DNA of 20,444 nt from an uncultured Eubacterium sp. (GCA_902495595.1 CABUXV010000036.1:1-20444); one strand, 5' to 3'; shown: positions 8,562 through 16,858, counted from the stretch's first letter. The notes: generated by a model from the letters alone, not told the origin. Translations and numbers: made by a program.

Positions 8562-8600
8562 ATATCCCTTTGCTGAAAGGAGAGCAGGGGATATTTTTTT
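8562..8600 (+). terminator. Intrinsic terminator of the hydrolase-HAD operon
   Basis: ATATCCC (8562-8568) pairs with GGGATAT (8588-8594). An inner TGCT/AGCA pairing lengthens the stem with a small bulge, and seven T residues follow directly (8594-8600). This is a textbook Rho-independent terminator 30 bases after the HAD stop codon. Confidence 0.85.
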
Positions 8601-8732
8601 GCAGAAAAATCAGTTATTGACATTTAGCGGAATATCAAAGCAATACCATGCAAAGCATCGCTTCCATGCGGGCAAGATGTGTATAAGGAAATTTTTAATT
8701 ATGCCCTGGACACCTTTTAGTGAATTTTATTC
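8601..8732. other. Unassigned intergenic stretch before yraN
   Basis: About 130 bases between the HAD terminator and the yraN promoter with no gene I can support. It holds a TTGACA at 8617-8622 without a good -10 partner, a small dyad ATGC-AAA-GCAT (8648-8658), CCATGC twice (8646, 8663), and a 12-codon frame from ATG 8648 to TAA 8686 with no ribosome binding site. It may be empty spacer. Confidence 0.4.
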
Positions 8733-8761
8733 TTGACAGGAAAATATTTCCATATTACTAT
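8733..8761 (+). promoter_or_regulatory. Strong sigma-A promoter for the yraN-comM-dprA run
   Basis: A perfect -35 TTGACA (8733-8738), a 17-base spacer and -10 TACTAT (8756-8761), predicting a start near 8768. The spacer begins with the dyad GGAAA-ATA-TTTCC (8739-8751), a possible repressor site. A start near 8768 rules out the ATG at 8770 as the normal yraN start. Confidence 0.75.
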
Positions 8762-8799
8762 ATAAATAAATGGTAATATATGTAAAAGAAAGGAAGCGT

Positions 8800-9138
8800 A
8801 TGAATAATCAGAAGCTGGGAATTATCGGAGAGAATGCAGCCTGCGAATTTCTTGAAGCAAAAGGATATATGGTGTCAGAGCGAAATTACAGGTGCAGTGC
8901 AGGAGAAATAGATATTATCGCGCATAAAAACAGTCGTATATGTTTTATCGAAGTGAAGACAAGGCGCGGAAACAATTATGGAAGACCTTGCGAGGCAGTA
9001 AATAAAAAGAAAAGAAAAAATATAATAAATACTGCGCAGTATTATATAAAGTCTCAGGAATACAAGGGAAGATTTTATGAAAAATTTGAATTTCAGGTAA
9101 TTGAAGTCATGTTTGAGCATATCGAAGATATTTTTTAA
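8800..9138 (+). CDS. yraN: YraN family protein (UPF0102, nuclease-like fold)
   Basis: A 112-residue protein of the YraN/UPF0102 family, which has an endonuclease-like fold and no settled function. The conserved pieces are GENAACEFLEAKGY at the start, then RNYRCSAGEIDIIA and CFIEVKTRR, which together carry the E-D-ExK arrangement of that nuclease fold. I use ATG 8800, because AAAGGAAG (8789-8796) is placed just before it. The in-frame ATG at 8770 lies at the predicted transcript start without a binding site. The gene is first in a run with comM (20-base gap) and dprA. This neighbourhood is common in bacteria and suggests a part in DNA uptake or processing, which is guilt by association only. 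Confidence 0.92.
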   Translation: MNNQKLGIIGENAACEFLEAKGYMVSERNYRCSAGEIDIIAHKNSRICFIEVKTRRGNNYGRPCEAVNKKKRKNIINTAQYYIKSQEYKGRFYEKFEFQVIEVMFEHIEDIF

Positions 9139-9158
9139 GGAGAGGGTGAGATGGTAAA

Positions 9159-10679
9159 ATGTTTACGAGAGTGCAAACCGCTACTTTGACGGGGGTTGAT
9201 GGATATATGGTTACGGTTGAGACTGATATAAACAAAGGTCTTCCTGCTTTTAATATAGTTGGCCTTGCAGATACTACTATAAAAGAAGCTTGCAGCAGAA
9301 TAAAGCCTGCGATTAAGAATTCAGGTTTTGTTTTTCCAAATGAAAAGATAACTGTAAATCTGGTTCCTGCCGGAAGACATAAAGAAGGCAGCCACTTTGA
9401 CCTCCCCATTGCGCTGGGAATAGTTTCTATAATATGTAATTTGGAGATTCCATCTGATACAGCTTTTTTCGGAGAACTGTCCCTTGATGGTAAAGTAAAT
9501 CGCATAAAAGGAGCTTTGCCGCTTATTATGTGCATAAGAAAGATGGGTATAAAGAATATAGTGCTGCCCTCCAGCAATGCGAACGAGGCTTCAGTATTAA
9601 GGGATATAAACATATTTTGTGTCGACGATATAACAGATGTTATTGATTACATTAAAGGTGATAATGTCTGCAAATATGAAAACAAGAATAATCATAAGGA
9701 AGAAAAATACGAAGAAAGTAAGGATTTTTCGCAGGTTGCAGGAAATCAAACGGCAAAACGTGCATTAACAGTTGCGGCAGCAGGAAACCACGGGATTTTG
9801 ATGATGGGAGGTCCGGGATGCGGCAAGACAATGATGGCTAAGAGAATTTCGACTATACTGCCTGAACTTACATATGAAGAAAGTCTTGAAATAACAGGTA
9901 TACACAGTATTGCAGGTATTCTTTCAGAAGACAGGCCTATAATAGATAAACCTCCTTTCAGGTCACCTCACTCGAGTATCTCAAGAGCAAGTTTGATAGG
10001 AGGCGGAGTTAGACCTAAACCTGGAGAACTTTCCCTGGCGCATAAAGGCGTATTGTTTTTAGACGAACTTGGGGAGTTTGACTCAAAAGTTATCGATTCT
10101 TTAAGAATTCCTGCCGAGGATGGATATATAAGGATGACGCGTAATTTTGAAGAAATCATTTTTCCCTCTGAAGTTATGATTGTAGCTGCCGCCAATCCGT
10201 GTAAATGCGGGAATTTATGGGATGAGAAAAAAATGTGTACATGCAGTAAAAGACAGATAGACAGTCACAGAAGAAAACTTACAGGACCCTTTGCAGACAG
10301 GATAGATATGCATATAAGAGTACTGCCTGTACCCAAGGAGTTTTTATGCGGCAGCGAAGAATTTGAAAAGAGCATATCTTCATGTGAAATGAGGCAAATG
10401 GTTAAGAATGCGAGACAAATACAAAAGGAAAGGTATAAAGGAAAAGCATTCTCCTGCAACAGCAGGCTGGACGAGGGACATATAAAGATATTCTGCAAAC
10501 TGAGTAAAGCTGAAAACGATTTAATATCGGAAGCATACGAAAAATTAAACTTAACAATGAGGGCTTATGCAAAACTTTTAAAAGTTTCAAGGACGATTGC
10601 CGATATAAAAGGAAGAGAAAATATAAATATTGAGGATATTTCGGAAGCGCTTATGTATAGAATTTCAAATTGGGAGTAG
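9159..10679 (+). CDS. comM: ComM/YifB family AAA+ ATPase
   Basis: A member of the YifB/ComM family (often labelled Mg chelatase-like). In Vibrio it is a hexameric branch-migration helicase that extends integration of incoming single-stranded DNA during natural transformation. At 506 residues it is full length: an N-terminal ChlI-type S5-fold domain (about 1-165), an AAA+ core with Walker A GGPGCGKT (217-224) and Walker B VLFLDEL (298-304), a Cys-containing insert NPCKCGN...CTC after the core strand, and the C-terminal Mg_chelatase_C domain (about 400-506). GGTGAG stands 8 bases before the ATG. A second ATG at 9151 in another frame has its own AAGGAG. dprA follows after 4 bases, fitting a joint role in handling transforming DNA. 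Confidence 0.95.
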   Translation: MFTRVQTATLTGVDGYMVTVETDINKGLPAFNIVGLADTTIKEACSRIKPAIKNSGFVFPNEKITVNLVPAGRHKEGSHFDLPIALGIVSIICNLEIPSDTAFFGELSLDGKVNRIKGALPLIMCIRKMGIKNIVLPSSNANEASVLRDINIFCVDDITDVIDYIKGDNVCKYENKNNHKEEKYEESKDFSQVAGNQTAKRALTVAAAGNHGILMMGGPGCGKTMMAKRISTILPELTYEESLEITGIHSIAGILSEDRPIIDKPPFRSPHSSISRASLIGGGVRPKPGELSLAHKGVLFLDELGEFDSKVIDSLRIPAEDGYIRMTRNFEEIIFPSEVMIVAAANPCKCGNLWDEKKMCTCSKRQIDSHRRKLTGPFADRIDMHIRVLPVPKEFLCGSEEFEKSISSCEMRQMVKNARQIQKERYKGKAFSCNSRLDEGHIKIFCKLSKAENDLISEAYEKLNLTMRAYAKLLKVSRTIADIKGRENINIEDISEALMYRISNWE

Positions 10680-10683
10680 AGTA

Positions 10684-11565
10684 ATGATGAGTAGAAGTTT
10701 TGATAATGAAGCTGTTCAGATACTGACTTCGGGACAGCCGCAGTATCCTGCTTTATTAAAGGAAATAAAAGAATACCCTAGGACGCTATATTATATAGGA
10801 GATTTAAGTTTGCTCCAAAACAGAACTGCTGCTGTGGTAGGTTCAAGGAAAACGACGCAATATGGCAGAAGTACGGCATTTTTAATATCAAAAAGACTTT
10901 CTGAAAGGAATGTAGCTGTTATAAGCGGAATGGCGAAAGGAATAGATACATGCGCGCATCAGGGCGCATTAAAAGGCGGCTCGGGAACTGTAGCGGTTAT
11001 GGGGTGCGGTGTAAATGTATGTTATCCTGCGAGCAATTTTGAGCTGAAAGCTGAAATAGAAAGAAAGGGATTGGTAATTTCCGAATATCCTCCGGAATGT
11101 CAGCCCAGAAAATATTGGTTTCCCAGAAGAAACAGAATTATAAGCGGACTTTCCGAGATTACAATTGTAGTTCAGGCAGGAAATAACAGCGGAGCTCTGA
11201 TTACGGCGGAACTTGCGGCAGAACAGGGCAGAGAAGTATATGTTGTCCCGGGCAATATAGACAGTGAATACAATTGGGGAAGCAATAAGCTTCTGAAAGA
11301 TGGTGCTGTACCTTTGATAACTTCAGAAGATGCCTTAGAGGTTATGGGTGTGAAAACAATGTCGCCTGAGGAAGCAAGGTGTATATTGGGGAAGACGGAA
11401 AATATAATATATTCGATGTTGGAATCTCAAGGAGAGATGACTGTAGACGAGATTTGTGACAAGATGGGAAAGCCTGCGGATTATATAGGAGGAATAGTTA
11501 CTGTAATGGAGATGAAAGGTATAGTTTTTTCCAACCTTGGCAAAATTTTTATTGCAAAAGAATGA
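10684..11565 (+). CDS. dprA: DNA processing protein DprA
   Basis: DprA binds incoming single-stranded DNA during natural transformation, protects it and loads RecA. The Rossmann-like core is clear: VGSRKTTQYG (52-61), SGMAKGID (81-88), FPRRNRIISGLS (136-147) and SGALITAELA (159-168). The C-terminal 55 or so residues (IIYSML...GKIF) form the winged-helix DML1-like domain. At 293 residues it is compact, with only a short N-terminal part in place of a full SAM-like domain. I chose ATG 10684, because GGGAG (10672-10676) is 7 bases upstream. An in-frame TTG at 10630 would overlap comM by 50 bases without a binding site. A 57-base gap with a good ribosome site separates it from topA. Confidence 0.95.
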   Translation: MMSRSFDNEAVQILTSGQPQYPALLKEIKEYPRTLYYIGDLSLLQNRTAAVVGSRKTTQYGRSTAFLISKRLSERNVAVISGMAKGIDTCAHQGALKGGSGTVAVMGCGVNVCYPASNFELKAEIERKGLVISEYPPECQPRKYWFPRRNRIISGLSEITIVVQAGNNSGALITAELAAEQGREVYVVPGNIDSEYNWGSNKLLKDGAVPLITSEDALEVMGVKTMSPEEARCILGKTENIIYSMLESQGEMTVDEICDKMGKPADYIGGIVTVMEMKGIVFSNLGKIFIAKE

Positions 11566-11622
11566 AAATATACATATAATCAAATATTAGAAGTTAAAGT
11601 TGATTTTAAAGGAGGAGTTTTC

Positions 11623-13680
11623 ATGGCTTCGGCAAAAAAAACATTAGTAATTGTAGAGTCGCCATCGAAGGCTAAAACCATAGGTAAATTTTTAGGAGGA
11701 CATTATAAAGTAATAGCGTCCGTAGGTCATGTAAGAGACCTGCCTAAAAGCAAGCTGGGAATAGACGTTGAAAACAACTTTGAACCTCAATACATATCCA
11801 TAAGGGGTAAGGGCGATATTATTAAAGAATTAAAAAAAGAAGCGAAGAATGCAGTAAAAGTTTATCTGGCCACTGACCCGGACCGGGAGGGGGAAGCCAT
11901 ATCGTGGCATTTGGCATTTCTGCTGGGAATAGACCAGGATACGCCTTGCAGGATAGTTTTCAATGAGATTACACAAAAAGCTATAAAGGATGCTATTAAA
12001 AATCCTAGACCTATAGACATAAGTTTGGTAGATGCGCAGCAGGCGAGGAGGGTTCTTGACAGGCTTGTGGGATATCAGATAAGTCCGCTGCTCTGGAGAA
12101 AAGTCAGACGTGGTTTGAGCGCAGGACGAGTTCAGTCTGCGGCCCTTAAGATAATATGCGACAGGGAAAATGTAATAAGGAACTTTAAACCTAAAGAATA
12201 TTGGACAATAGACGCCGAGTTTGAAAAGGAAAAGAAATTCATTGCCAAGCTTACGGAATACAAGGATGAGAAAATTGTAATAGATGATAAAGAGCAGGCT
12301 GATAAAATTCTGGCAGAACTTGATAAAGGCGAGTATACGGTATCAAATATTGATGAAAAGGACAGAAGCCGGAGAGCTGCCGCACCTTTTACAACAAGCA
12401 GCCTGCAGCAGGACGCTGCAAATAAGCTTAATTTTTCGACCAGAAAAACCATGATGGTTGCGCAGCAGTTATATGAAGGAATAGAAATAAAGGGAAGAGG
12501 CACTATAGGTCTGGTTTCGTATATAAGAACGGATTCCGTGAGAATTTCCGATGAGGCTAAAAGCGCTTCAAAATCATATATAATTGAAAACATGGGTAAA
12601 GAATATTATTCCGATAATGTATATACGAACAGGAAAAAAGATGTTCAGGATGCCCATGAAGCAATAAGACCCAGTCATGTAGAGCTTACCCCGGAAGAAA
12701 TAAAGGATTCTGTGTCAAAGGACCAGTATAATCTGTATAAGCTAATCTGGAACAGATTTGTTGCAAGTCAAATGGCTCCGGCGAAATTTAAAGCTGTGAA
12801 CGCTTCCATATTAAACGGAGATTATAAGTTTAAAGCAACAGGTTCAAAGCTTATCTTTGATGGCTTTCTTAAAATATATTCACAGGCAAAGGATAATGAG
12901 GAGAACAATCTTCTTCCTCATCTGGAAAAAAATGAAAAATTGCAGCCGGTTAACGTTAAAAGCGAGCAGAATTTTACTCAGCCTCCGGCAAGATTTACAG
13001 AAGCAAGTCTTGTAAAAGATTTGGAAGAAAAGGATATAGGAAGACCAAGTACCTATGCGCCTATAGTTGCTACTTTAATGGACCGAAAATACATTACAAA
13101 GGATAAGAAATCACTTCTTCCTACGGATTTAGGGTTCATAGTAACAGAGATGATGCAGGAATATTTCAACGAAATAGTTGATACCGGATTTACAGCTCAG
13201 ATGGAAGAAGAGCTGGATGATATAGAAGTTAAAGGGACTCCATGGAAATCCGTAATAGAAAATTTTTACGGTCCTTTTAAAAAAGAACTTGATGCAGCGG
13301 AAGAAAAAATAGAAAAAGTAGAGTTTGAAGTGGAACTTACGGGAGAAACCTGTGAAAAATGCGGCAAACCAATGGCAATTAAACACGGCAGATTTGGAGA
13401 CTTTGCAGCATGTACGGGATATCCTGAATGTAAGAATACAAAGCCTATCGTACAGACTATCGATGTAAAATGTCCTAAATGCGGCAAAGATATAGTGGCA
13501 AGGCGAAGCAAAAAAGGAAGAATGTTTTATGGGTGCAGCGGTTATCCGCAGTGTACACAGTCATATTGGAATAAACCGATAAACAAGCAGTGCCCTAAAT
13601 GCGGGGCTCTTCTTGTAGAGAAGAAGACAAAAGACGGAAAATACGCATGTTCCAACAGCGAGTGCGACTATAAGGAATAG
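11623..13680 (+). CDS. topA: DNA topoisomerase I (type IA)
   Basis: TopA relaxes negatively supercoiled DNA by cutting one strand through a 5'-phosphotyrosine link, preventing R-loops behind RNA polymerase. The Toprim domain has LVIVESPSKAKTIGKFLGG (8-26) and the metal site DPDREGEAIS (D85, D87, E89). The active-site tyrosine is Y300 in GLVSYIRTDS. The C-terminus carries three four-Cys zinc ribbons (CEKCGKP..CTGYPEC, CPKCGKD..CSGYPQC, CPKCGAL..CSNSEC), as in most Firmicute TopA. The 685-residue length is normal. A strong AAAGGAGGAG site precedes the ATG. It follows dprA, its usual neighbour, and hslV begins 35 bases after its stop. Confidence 0.97.
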   Translation: MASAKKTLVIVESPSKAKTIGKFLGGHYKVIASVGHVRDLPKSKLGIDVENNFEPQYISIRGKGDIIKELKKEAKNAVKVYLATDPDREGEAISWHLAFLLGIDQDTPCRIVFNEITQKAIKDAIKNPRPIDISLVDAQQARRVLDRLVGYQISPLLWRKVRRGLSAGRVQSAALKIICDRENVIRNFKPKEYWTIDAEFEKEKKFIAKLTEYKDEKIVIDDKEQADKILAELDKGEYTVSNIDEKDRSRRAAAPFTTSSLQQDAANKLNFSTRKTMMVAQQLYEGIEIKGRGTIGLVSYIRTDSVRISDEAKSASKSYIIENMGKEYYSDNVYTNRKKDVQDAHEAIRPSHVELTPEEIKDSVSKDQYNLYKLIWNRFVASQMAPAKFKAVNASILNGDYKFKATGSKLIFDGFLKIYSQAKDNEENNLLPHLEKNEKLQPVNVKSEQNFTQPPARFTEASLVKDLEEKDIGRPSTYAPIVATLMDRKYITKDKKSLLPTDLGFIVTEMMQEYFNEIVDTGFTAQMEEELDDIEVKGTPWKSVIENFYGPFKKELDAAEEKIEKVEFEVELTGETCEKCGKPMAIKHGRFGDFAACTGYPECKNTKPIVQTIDVKCPKCGKDIVARRSKKGRMFYGCSGYPQCTQSYWNKPINKQCPKCGALLVEKKTKDGKYACSNSECDYKE

Positions 13681-13715
13681 CGTATAGTTTGAATACCATA
13701 AAGGAGGAAACGAAT

Positions 13716-14255
13716 ATGGTACAATTTCATGCAACAACTATTGTAGCTGTAAAAAGGGGTCCTGACGATATATGTATCGGAGGAGACGGACAGGTTACTA
13801 TGGGTGAAACAGCTATAATGAAAAACGGGGCTAAAAAAGTAAAGAAGATATATAAAAATTCAGTTGTAACCGGATTTGCAGGTTCAGTTGCGGATGCATT
13901 TTCGCTTACGGAAAAATTTGAGAGCAAGCTTGACGAACATGGCGGCAATCTTAAAAGGGCGGCTGTAGCTTTAGCACAGTTGTGGCGTTCCGATAAGGCA
14001 ATGAGAAATCTGGAGGCTCTTATGATAGTTGCCGATAAGGAAGATATGCTTGTACTTTCAGGTACGGGAGAAGTTATTGAGCCGGACCAGCCTTTTGTTG
14101 CTATAGGTTCAGGAGGAAACTATGCTTATTCGGCAGCAAATGCTCTTTACAATAATACTGATTTAAGCGCAGAGGAAATCGTTAGAAAATCACTTGAAAT
14201 AGCATCATCTATTTGTGTATATACTAACGATAATATTTCTGTGGAAAAATTATAG
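13716..14255 (+). CDS. hslV: ATP-dependent protease peptidase subunit HslV (ClpQ)
   Basis: HslV forms the double-hexamer proteolytic core that degrades proteins fed by the HslU ATPase. The N-terminus MVQFHATTIVAVKRG aligns with the family so that Thr7 becomes the N-terminal nucleophile after removal of MVQFHA. GDGQVTMG and GFAGSVADAF are conserved core motifs, and GSGGNYAYSAANAL is present near the C-terminus. The length of 179 residues is normal. ATG 13716 is preceded by AAGGAGG (13701-13707) with an 8-base gap; an in-frame TTG at 13689 is upstream of that site and is rejected. hslU follows after 10 bases. Unlike Bacillus CodW, which begins MSSFHATT, residue 2 here is Val, so a serine nucleophile at that place is not available. 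Confidence 0.96.
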   Translation: MVQFHATTIVAVKRGPDDICIGGDGQVTMGETAIMKNGAKKVKKIYKNSVVTGFAGSVADAFSLTEKFESKLDEHGGNLKRAAVALAQLWRSDKAMRNLEALMIVADKEDMLVLSGTGEVIEPDQPFVAIGSGGNYAYSAANALYNNTDLSAEEIVRKSLEIASSICVYTNDNISVEKL

Positions 14256-14265
14256 GAGGTGCAGG

Positions 14266-15711
14266 ATGGGAAATAAACTTTATCAGATGACACCTAAAGA
14301 AATTGTTCAGGAACTGGACAAGTATATAATAGGGCAGGATGAAGCTAAGAAATCTGTAGCTATAGCTTTGAGAAATCGATATAGAAGAAGTCTCTTATCA
14401 GATAAGATGAGAGAGGAGATAACTCCTAAAAATATTCTTATGATGGGACCTACCGGATGTGGTAAAACTGAAATTGCAAGAAGACTGGCTAAGCTGATGG
14501 ATGCCCCTTTTGTAAAGGTAGAGGCTACTAAGTTTACAGAAGTCGGATATGTAGGACGTGATGTTGACTCCATGATAAGAGATTTGGTTGAAGCATCTAT
14601 AAGGATAACAAAGCAGGCAATGCTTGAAGAAAAATATTCTATTGCCGATGAAATTGTGGAAGAAAAGATAATTGAAGCCATAATTCCCGGAAAGAAAAAG
14701 AAAGTTTCAGACAGTAAAAACAGAGGTCCTTTCGATTTTATTTTAGGAAATAGCGGTTATATAAGTCAGAAAGAACAGTATGAACAGCAGCAACAGCAAA
14801 AAGAAAAGGATGAGGCTGCGGCCTCCGGAATGGACACCGAGCTTGCCAGGGAACAAGTGAGACAGCAGCTTCGGGAAGGGCTTTTGGAAGAACAGTATAT
14901 AGAAATTCAGGTGACCGATGCTCCCAAAACCAACAACTTGGATATGGGAAATGAAGGCATGAGTATCGCTATAGGAAATATTTTCGGAGATATGGCGCCT
15001 AAAAAGATGAAAAATAAGAAAGTTAAGGTTAAAGATGCCAGAAAGATTTTGAGAGAAGAAGAAGCTCAGAATCTTATAGATATGGACCAGGTAACCGATG
15101 ATGCGCTCCAAAATGCAGAGCAGAATGGTATTATATTTATAGATGAAATCGATAAGATCGCTTCGGGGTCAGGCTACAGAAGCGGAGCTGATGTATCAAG
15201 GGAAGGCGTACAGAGAGATATACTTCCTATAGTAGAAGGAAGCGTTATAAATACAAAACATGGTCCTGTTAAAACCGACCACATACTGTTTATAGGAGCA
15301 GGAGCTTTCCATACTGCAAAACCTACAGATCTTATACCGGAGCTTCAGGGACGTTTTCCTATAAGAGTAGAGCTTGAAAATTTGGATAAGGATACTTTTG
15401 TAAAAATTCTTACTGTGCCGGAAAACGCACTTCTCAAACAGCATAAGGCATTGCTTGAGACTGAGGGTATAGGAATAGAATTTACAGATGAAGCGATAGA
15501 TGAAATAGCCACAATGGCATTTCTTATGAATGAACAAACCGAAAACATAGGCGCAAGGAGACTTCATACGATACTCGAAAAATTATTGGAAGATATATCA
15601 TTTAATATTCCAGACATGGAAGATGAAAAGATAGTAATAGACCAGAATTACGTAAAAGAAAAATTTGCTGAGAAGATACATCCGGAAGATATAGATAAAT
15701 ATATATTATAA
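14266..15711 (+). CDS. hslU: ATP-dependent protease ATPase subunit HslU (ClpY)
   Basis: HslU is the AAA+ hexamer that unfolds substrates and threads them into HslV. Walker A is GPTGCGKT (61-68), the pore loop is GYVGRD (94-99), Walker B is IIFIDEID (289-296), and the C-terminus DIDKYIL is the tail that docks into HslV. The I-domain (about 105-240) contains a glutamine run (EQQQQQK near 173-179) and a charged linker. Its length makes the protein 481 residues, a little above the usual 440-470. ATG 14266 has AGGAGGT (14254-14260) just upstream; an in-frame GTG at 14215 lies inside hslV and is rejected. It is cotranscribed with hslV and followed by a hairpin at 15725-15759. Confidence 0.96.
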   Translation: MGNKLYQMTPKEIVQELDKYIIGQDEAKKSVAIALRNRYRRSLLSDKMREEITPKNILMMGPTGCGKTEIARRLAKLMDAPFVKVEATKFTEVGYVGRDVDSMIRDLVEASIRITKQAMLEEKYSIADEIVEEKIIEAIIPGKKKKVSDSKNRGPFDFILGNSGYISQKEQYEQQQQQKEKDEAAASGMDTELAREQVRQQLREGLLEEQYIEIQVTDAPKTNNLDMGNEGMSIAIGNIFGDMAPKKMKNKKVKVKDARKILREEEAQNLIDMDQVTDDALQNAEQNGIIFIDEIDKIASGSGYRSGADVSREGVQRDILPIVEGSVINTKHGPVKTDHILFIGAGAFHTAKPTDLIPELQGRFPIRVELENLDKDTFVKILTVPENALLKQHKALLETEGIGIEFTDEAIDEIATMAFLMNEQTENIGARRLHTILEKLLEDISFNIPDMEDEKIVIDQNYVKEKFAEKIHPEDIDKYIL

Positions 15712-15724
15712 TTTAAATATTATG

Positions 15725-15759
15725 GAACCTCGGAGAATTTCAAGTGATTTCCGAGGTTC
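15725..15759 (+). terminator. Hairpin after hslU, probable transcript end
   Basis: GAACCTCGGA (15725-15734) and TCCGAGGTTC (15750-15759) form a perfect 10-bp stem with a 15-base loop, 13 bases after the hslU stop. No T run follows, so it is not a standard intrinsic terminator; it may instead protect the 3' end of the hslVU mRNA. Confidence 0.5.
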
Positions 15760-15846
15760 AAATATGTTATAAGCAAAACAGTATGGAAATATTTGCTGAT
15801 TTGTAGAAAAAATAACAAGTTTGTGTTAATTGTGTGGAAATAAAAA

Positions 15847-15861
15847 ACTTTTTTGAAAAGT
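15847..15861. promoter_or_regulatory. CodY-box-like palindrome upstream of codY
   Basis: The 15-mer ACTTTTTTGAAAAGT matches the CodY consensus AATTTTCWGAAAATT at 12 of 15 positions and is itself a 6-bp-arm dyad. It ends 10 bases before the -35 hexamer of the codY promoter, where CodY binding could control its own gene. Confidence 0.5.
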
Positions 15862-15871
15862 CAAAAAAGAG

Positions 15872-15900
15872 TTGTGCTGGACTAAAAAAGATTATATAAT
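15872..15900 (+). promoter_or_regulatory. Sigma-A promoter of codY
   Basis: TTGTGC (15872-15877), a 17-base spacer and a perfect TATAAT (15895-15900) predict a start near 15907 and a leader of about 48 bases. The leader holds the palindrome TTGAATTCAA (15920-15929). This gives codY its own promoter separate from hslVU. Confidence 0.7.
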
Positions 15901-15954
15901 AAAGTCGGATTATTTATATTTGAATTCAATTTAATGATAAACGAGGTATAGATT

Positions 15955-16731
15955 ATGAGCGATATTTTGAATAAGGTGAGGAAACTCAACTGGCTTTTGC
16001 AGGAAAGCCCTACAGGAGTATTCTCTTTTGATGAAATGTGCGTCATCCTGAGTGATTTAATGGACGCTAATGTTTATGTTGCAAATGCGAGAGGAAAAGT
16101 AATAGGAGTAAGTTATAAAATCAAATCTGACAGTCCTACTATTTCGGACCCTGAAACCGGTACGGAAGCTTTTCCTGGAGAATATAACGAGGAACTGCTG
16201 AAAGTGAGTGAAACTATTGCAAATCTCTCCGGAGAAGAAGCTTTGAAGATTTTTAAATACGATTATGATACTTCTGATAAACTTCATACGGTTATTCCTA
16301 TTTTAGGAGGCGGAGAAAGATGGGGTACGTTGATACTTACAAGATACTCCCCTAAATTTAACGATGAAGATTTGGTTTTGGGAGAATATGGAGCAGCGGT
16401 AATAGGATTGGAAATCCAGAGAAGAAAATCCCTTGAACGGGAAGAAGATGAGAGACAGATAGCTATGGTACAGATGGCTATAGGTACTCTTTCATATTCC
16501 GAAATAGAAGCTGTGCAGCAGATATTTGCGGAACTTGATGGAAATGAGGGTCTTCTTGTTGCGAGCAAAATTGCAGACAGATCGGGTATTACAAGGTCTG
16601 TTATAGTTAATGCTTTAAGGAAACTTGAAAGCGCAGGAGTTATAGAATCAAGGTCTTTGGGAATGAAAGGCACCAGAATCAAGATAATAAATTCAAAATT
16701 TAAAGATGAATTGGGTAAAATGACTATATAG
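15955..16731 (+). CDS. codY: Global transcriptional regulator CodY
   Basis: CodY is the Firmicute repressor that senses GTP and branched-chain amino acids and controls amino acid metabolism, transport and, in many species, sporulation, competence and virulence. The N-terminal GAF ligand domain spans about 1-155 (LLQESPTGVFSFDEMCVIL at its start). A linker helix follows, then the winged helix-turn-helix SKIADRSGITRSVIVNALRK (204-223), continuing LESAGVIESRSLGMKGTRIKI, which is almost unchanged across the family. The 258 residues match the usual length. GAGG (15943-15946) lies 8 bases before the ATG. As in Bacillus it is downstream of hslV-hslU, but here with its own promoter, a CodY-like box and a following terminator. 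Confidence 0.98.
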   Translation: MSDILNKVRKLNWLLQESPTGVFSFDEMCVILSDLMDANVYVANARGKVIGVSYKIKSDSPTISDPETGTEAFPGEYNEELLKVSETIANLSGEEALKIFKYDYDTSDKLHTVIPILGGGERWGTLILTRYSPKFNDEDLVLGEYGAAVIGLEIQRRKSLEREEDERQIAMVQMAIGTLSYSEIEAVQQIFAELDGNEGLLVASKIADRSGITRSVIVNALRKLESAGVIESRSLGMKGTRIKIINSKFKDELGKMTI

Positions 16732-16794
16732 CAGTTTGTCATTAAAATTTTATTTATTGAAACAGAATCTTTCATTTATATATTTAACAAAAAT

Positions 16795-16832
16795 ACTCTG
16801 CTGAGCATATTATAATTGCGGCAGAGTTTTTT
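16795..16832 (+). terminator. Intrinsic terminator of codY
   Basis: ACTCTGC (16795-16801) pairs with GCAGAGT (16821-16827), with inner GCA/TGC pairing in the loop, and six T residues follow (16827-16832). It ends 26 bases before the yunB-like start, so that gene needs its own promoter or read-through. Confidence 0.75.
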
Positions 16833-16858
16833 GCTTTATTTTAAGAAAGGTTTTGTTT

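Noticed and set aside
9107..9613. A 168-codon minus-strand frame inside comM (and a similar one at 16284-16775 over codY)
   Set aside because: Each lies opposite a conserved gene with all family motifs and has no start signal or neighbour in the same direction.
14215..14265. A GTG start for hslU at 14215 inside hslV
   Set aside because: The AGGAGGT site and the conserved HslU N-terminus both point to ATG 14266.
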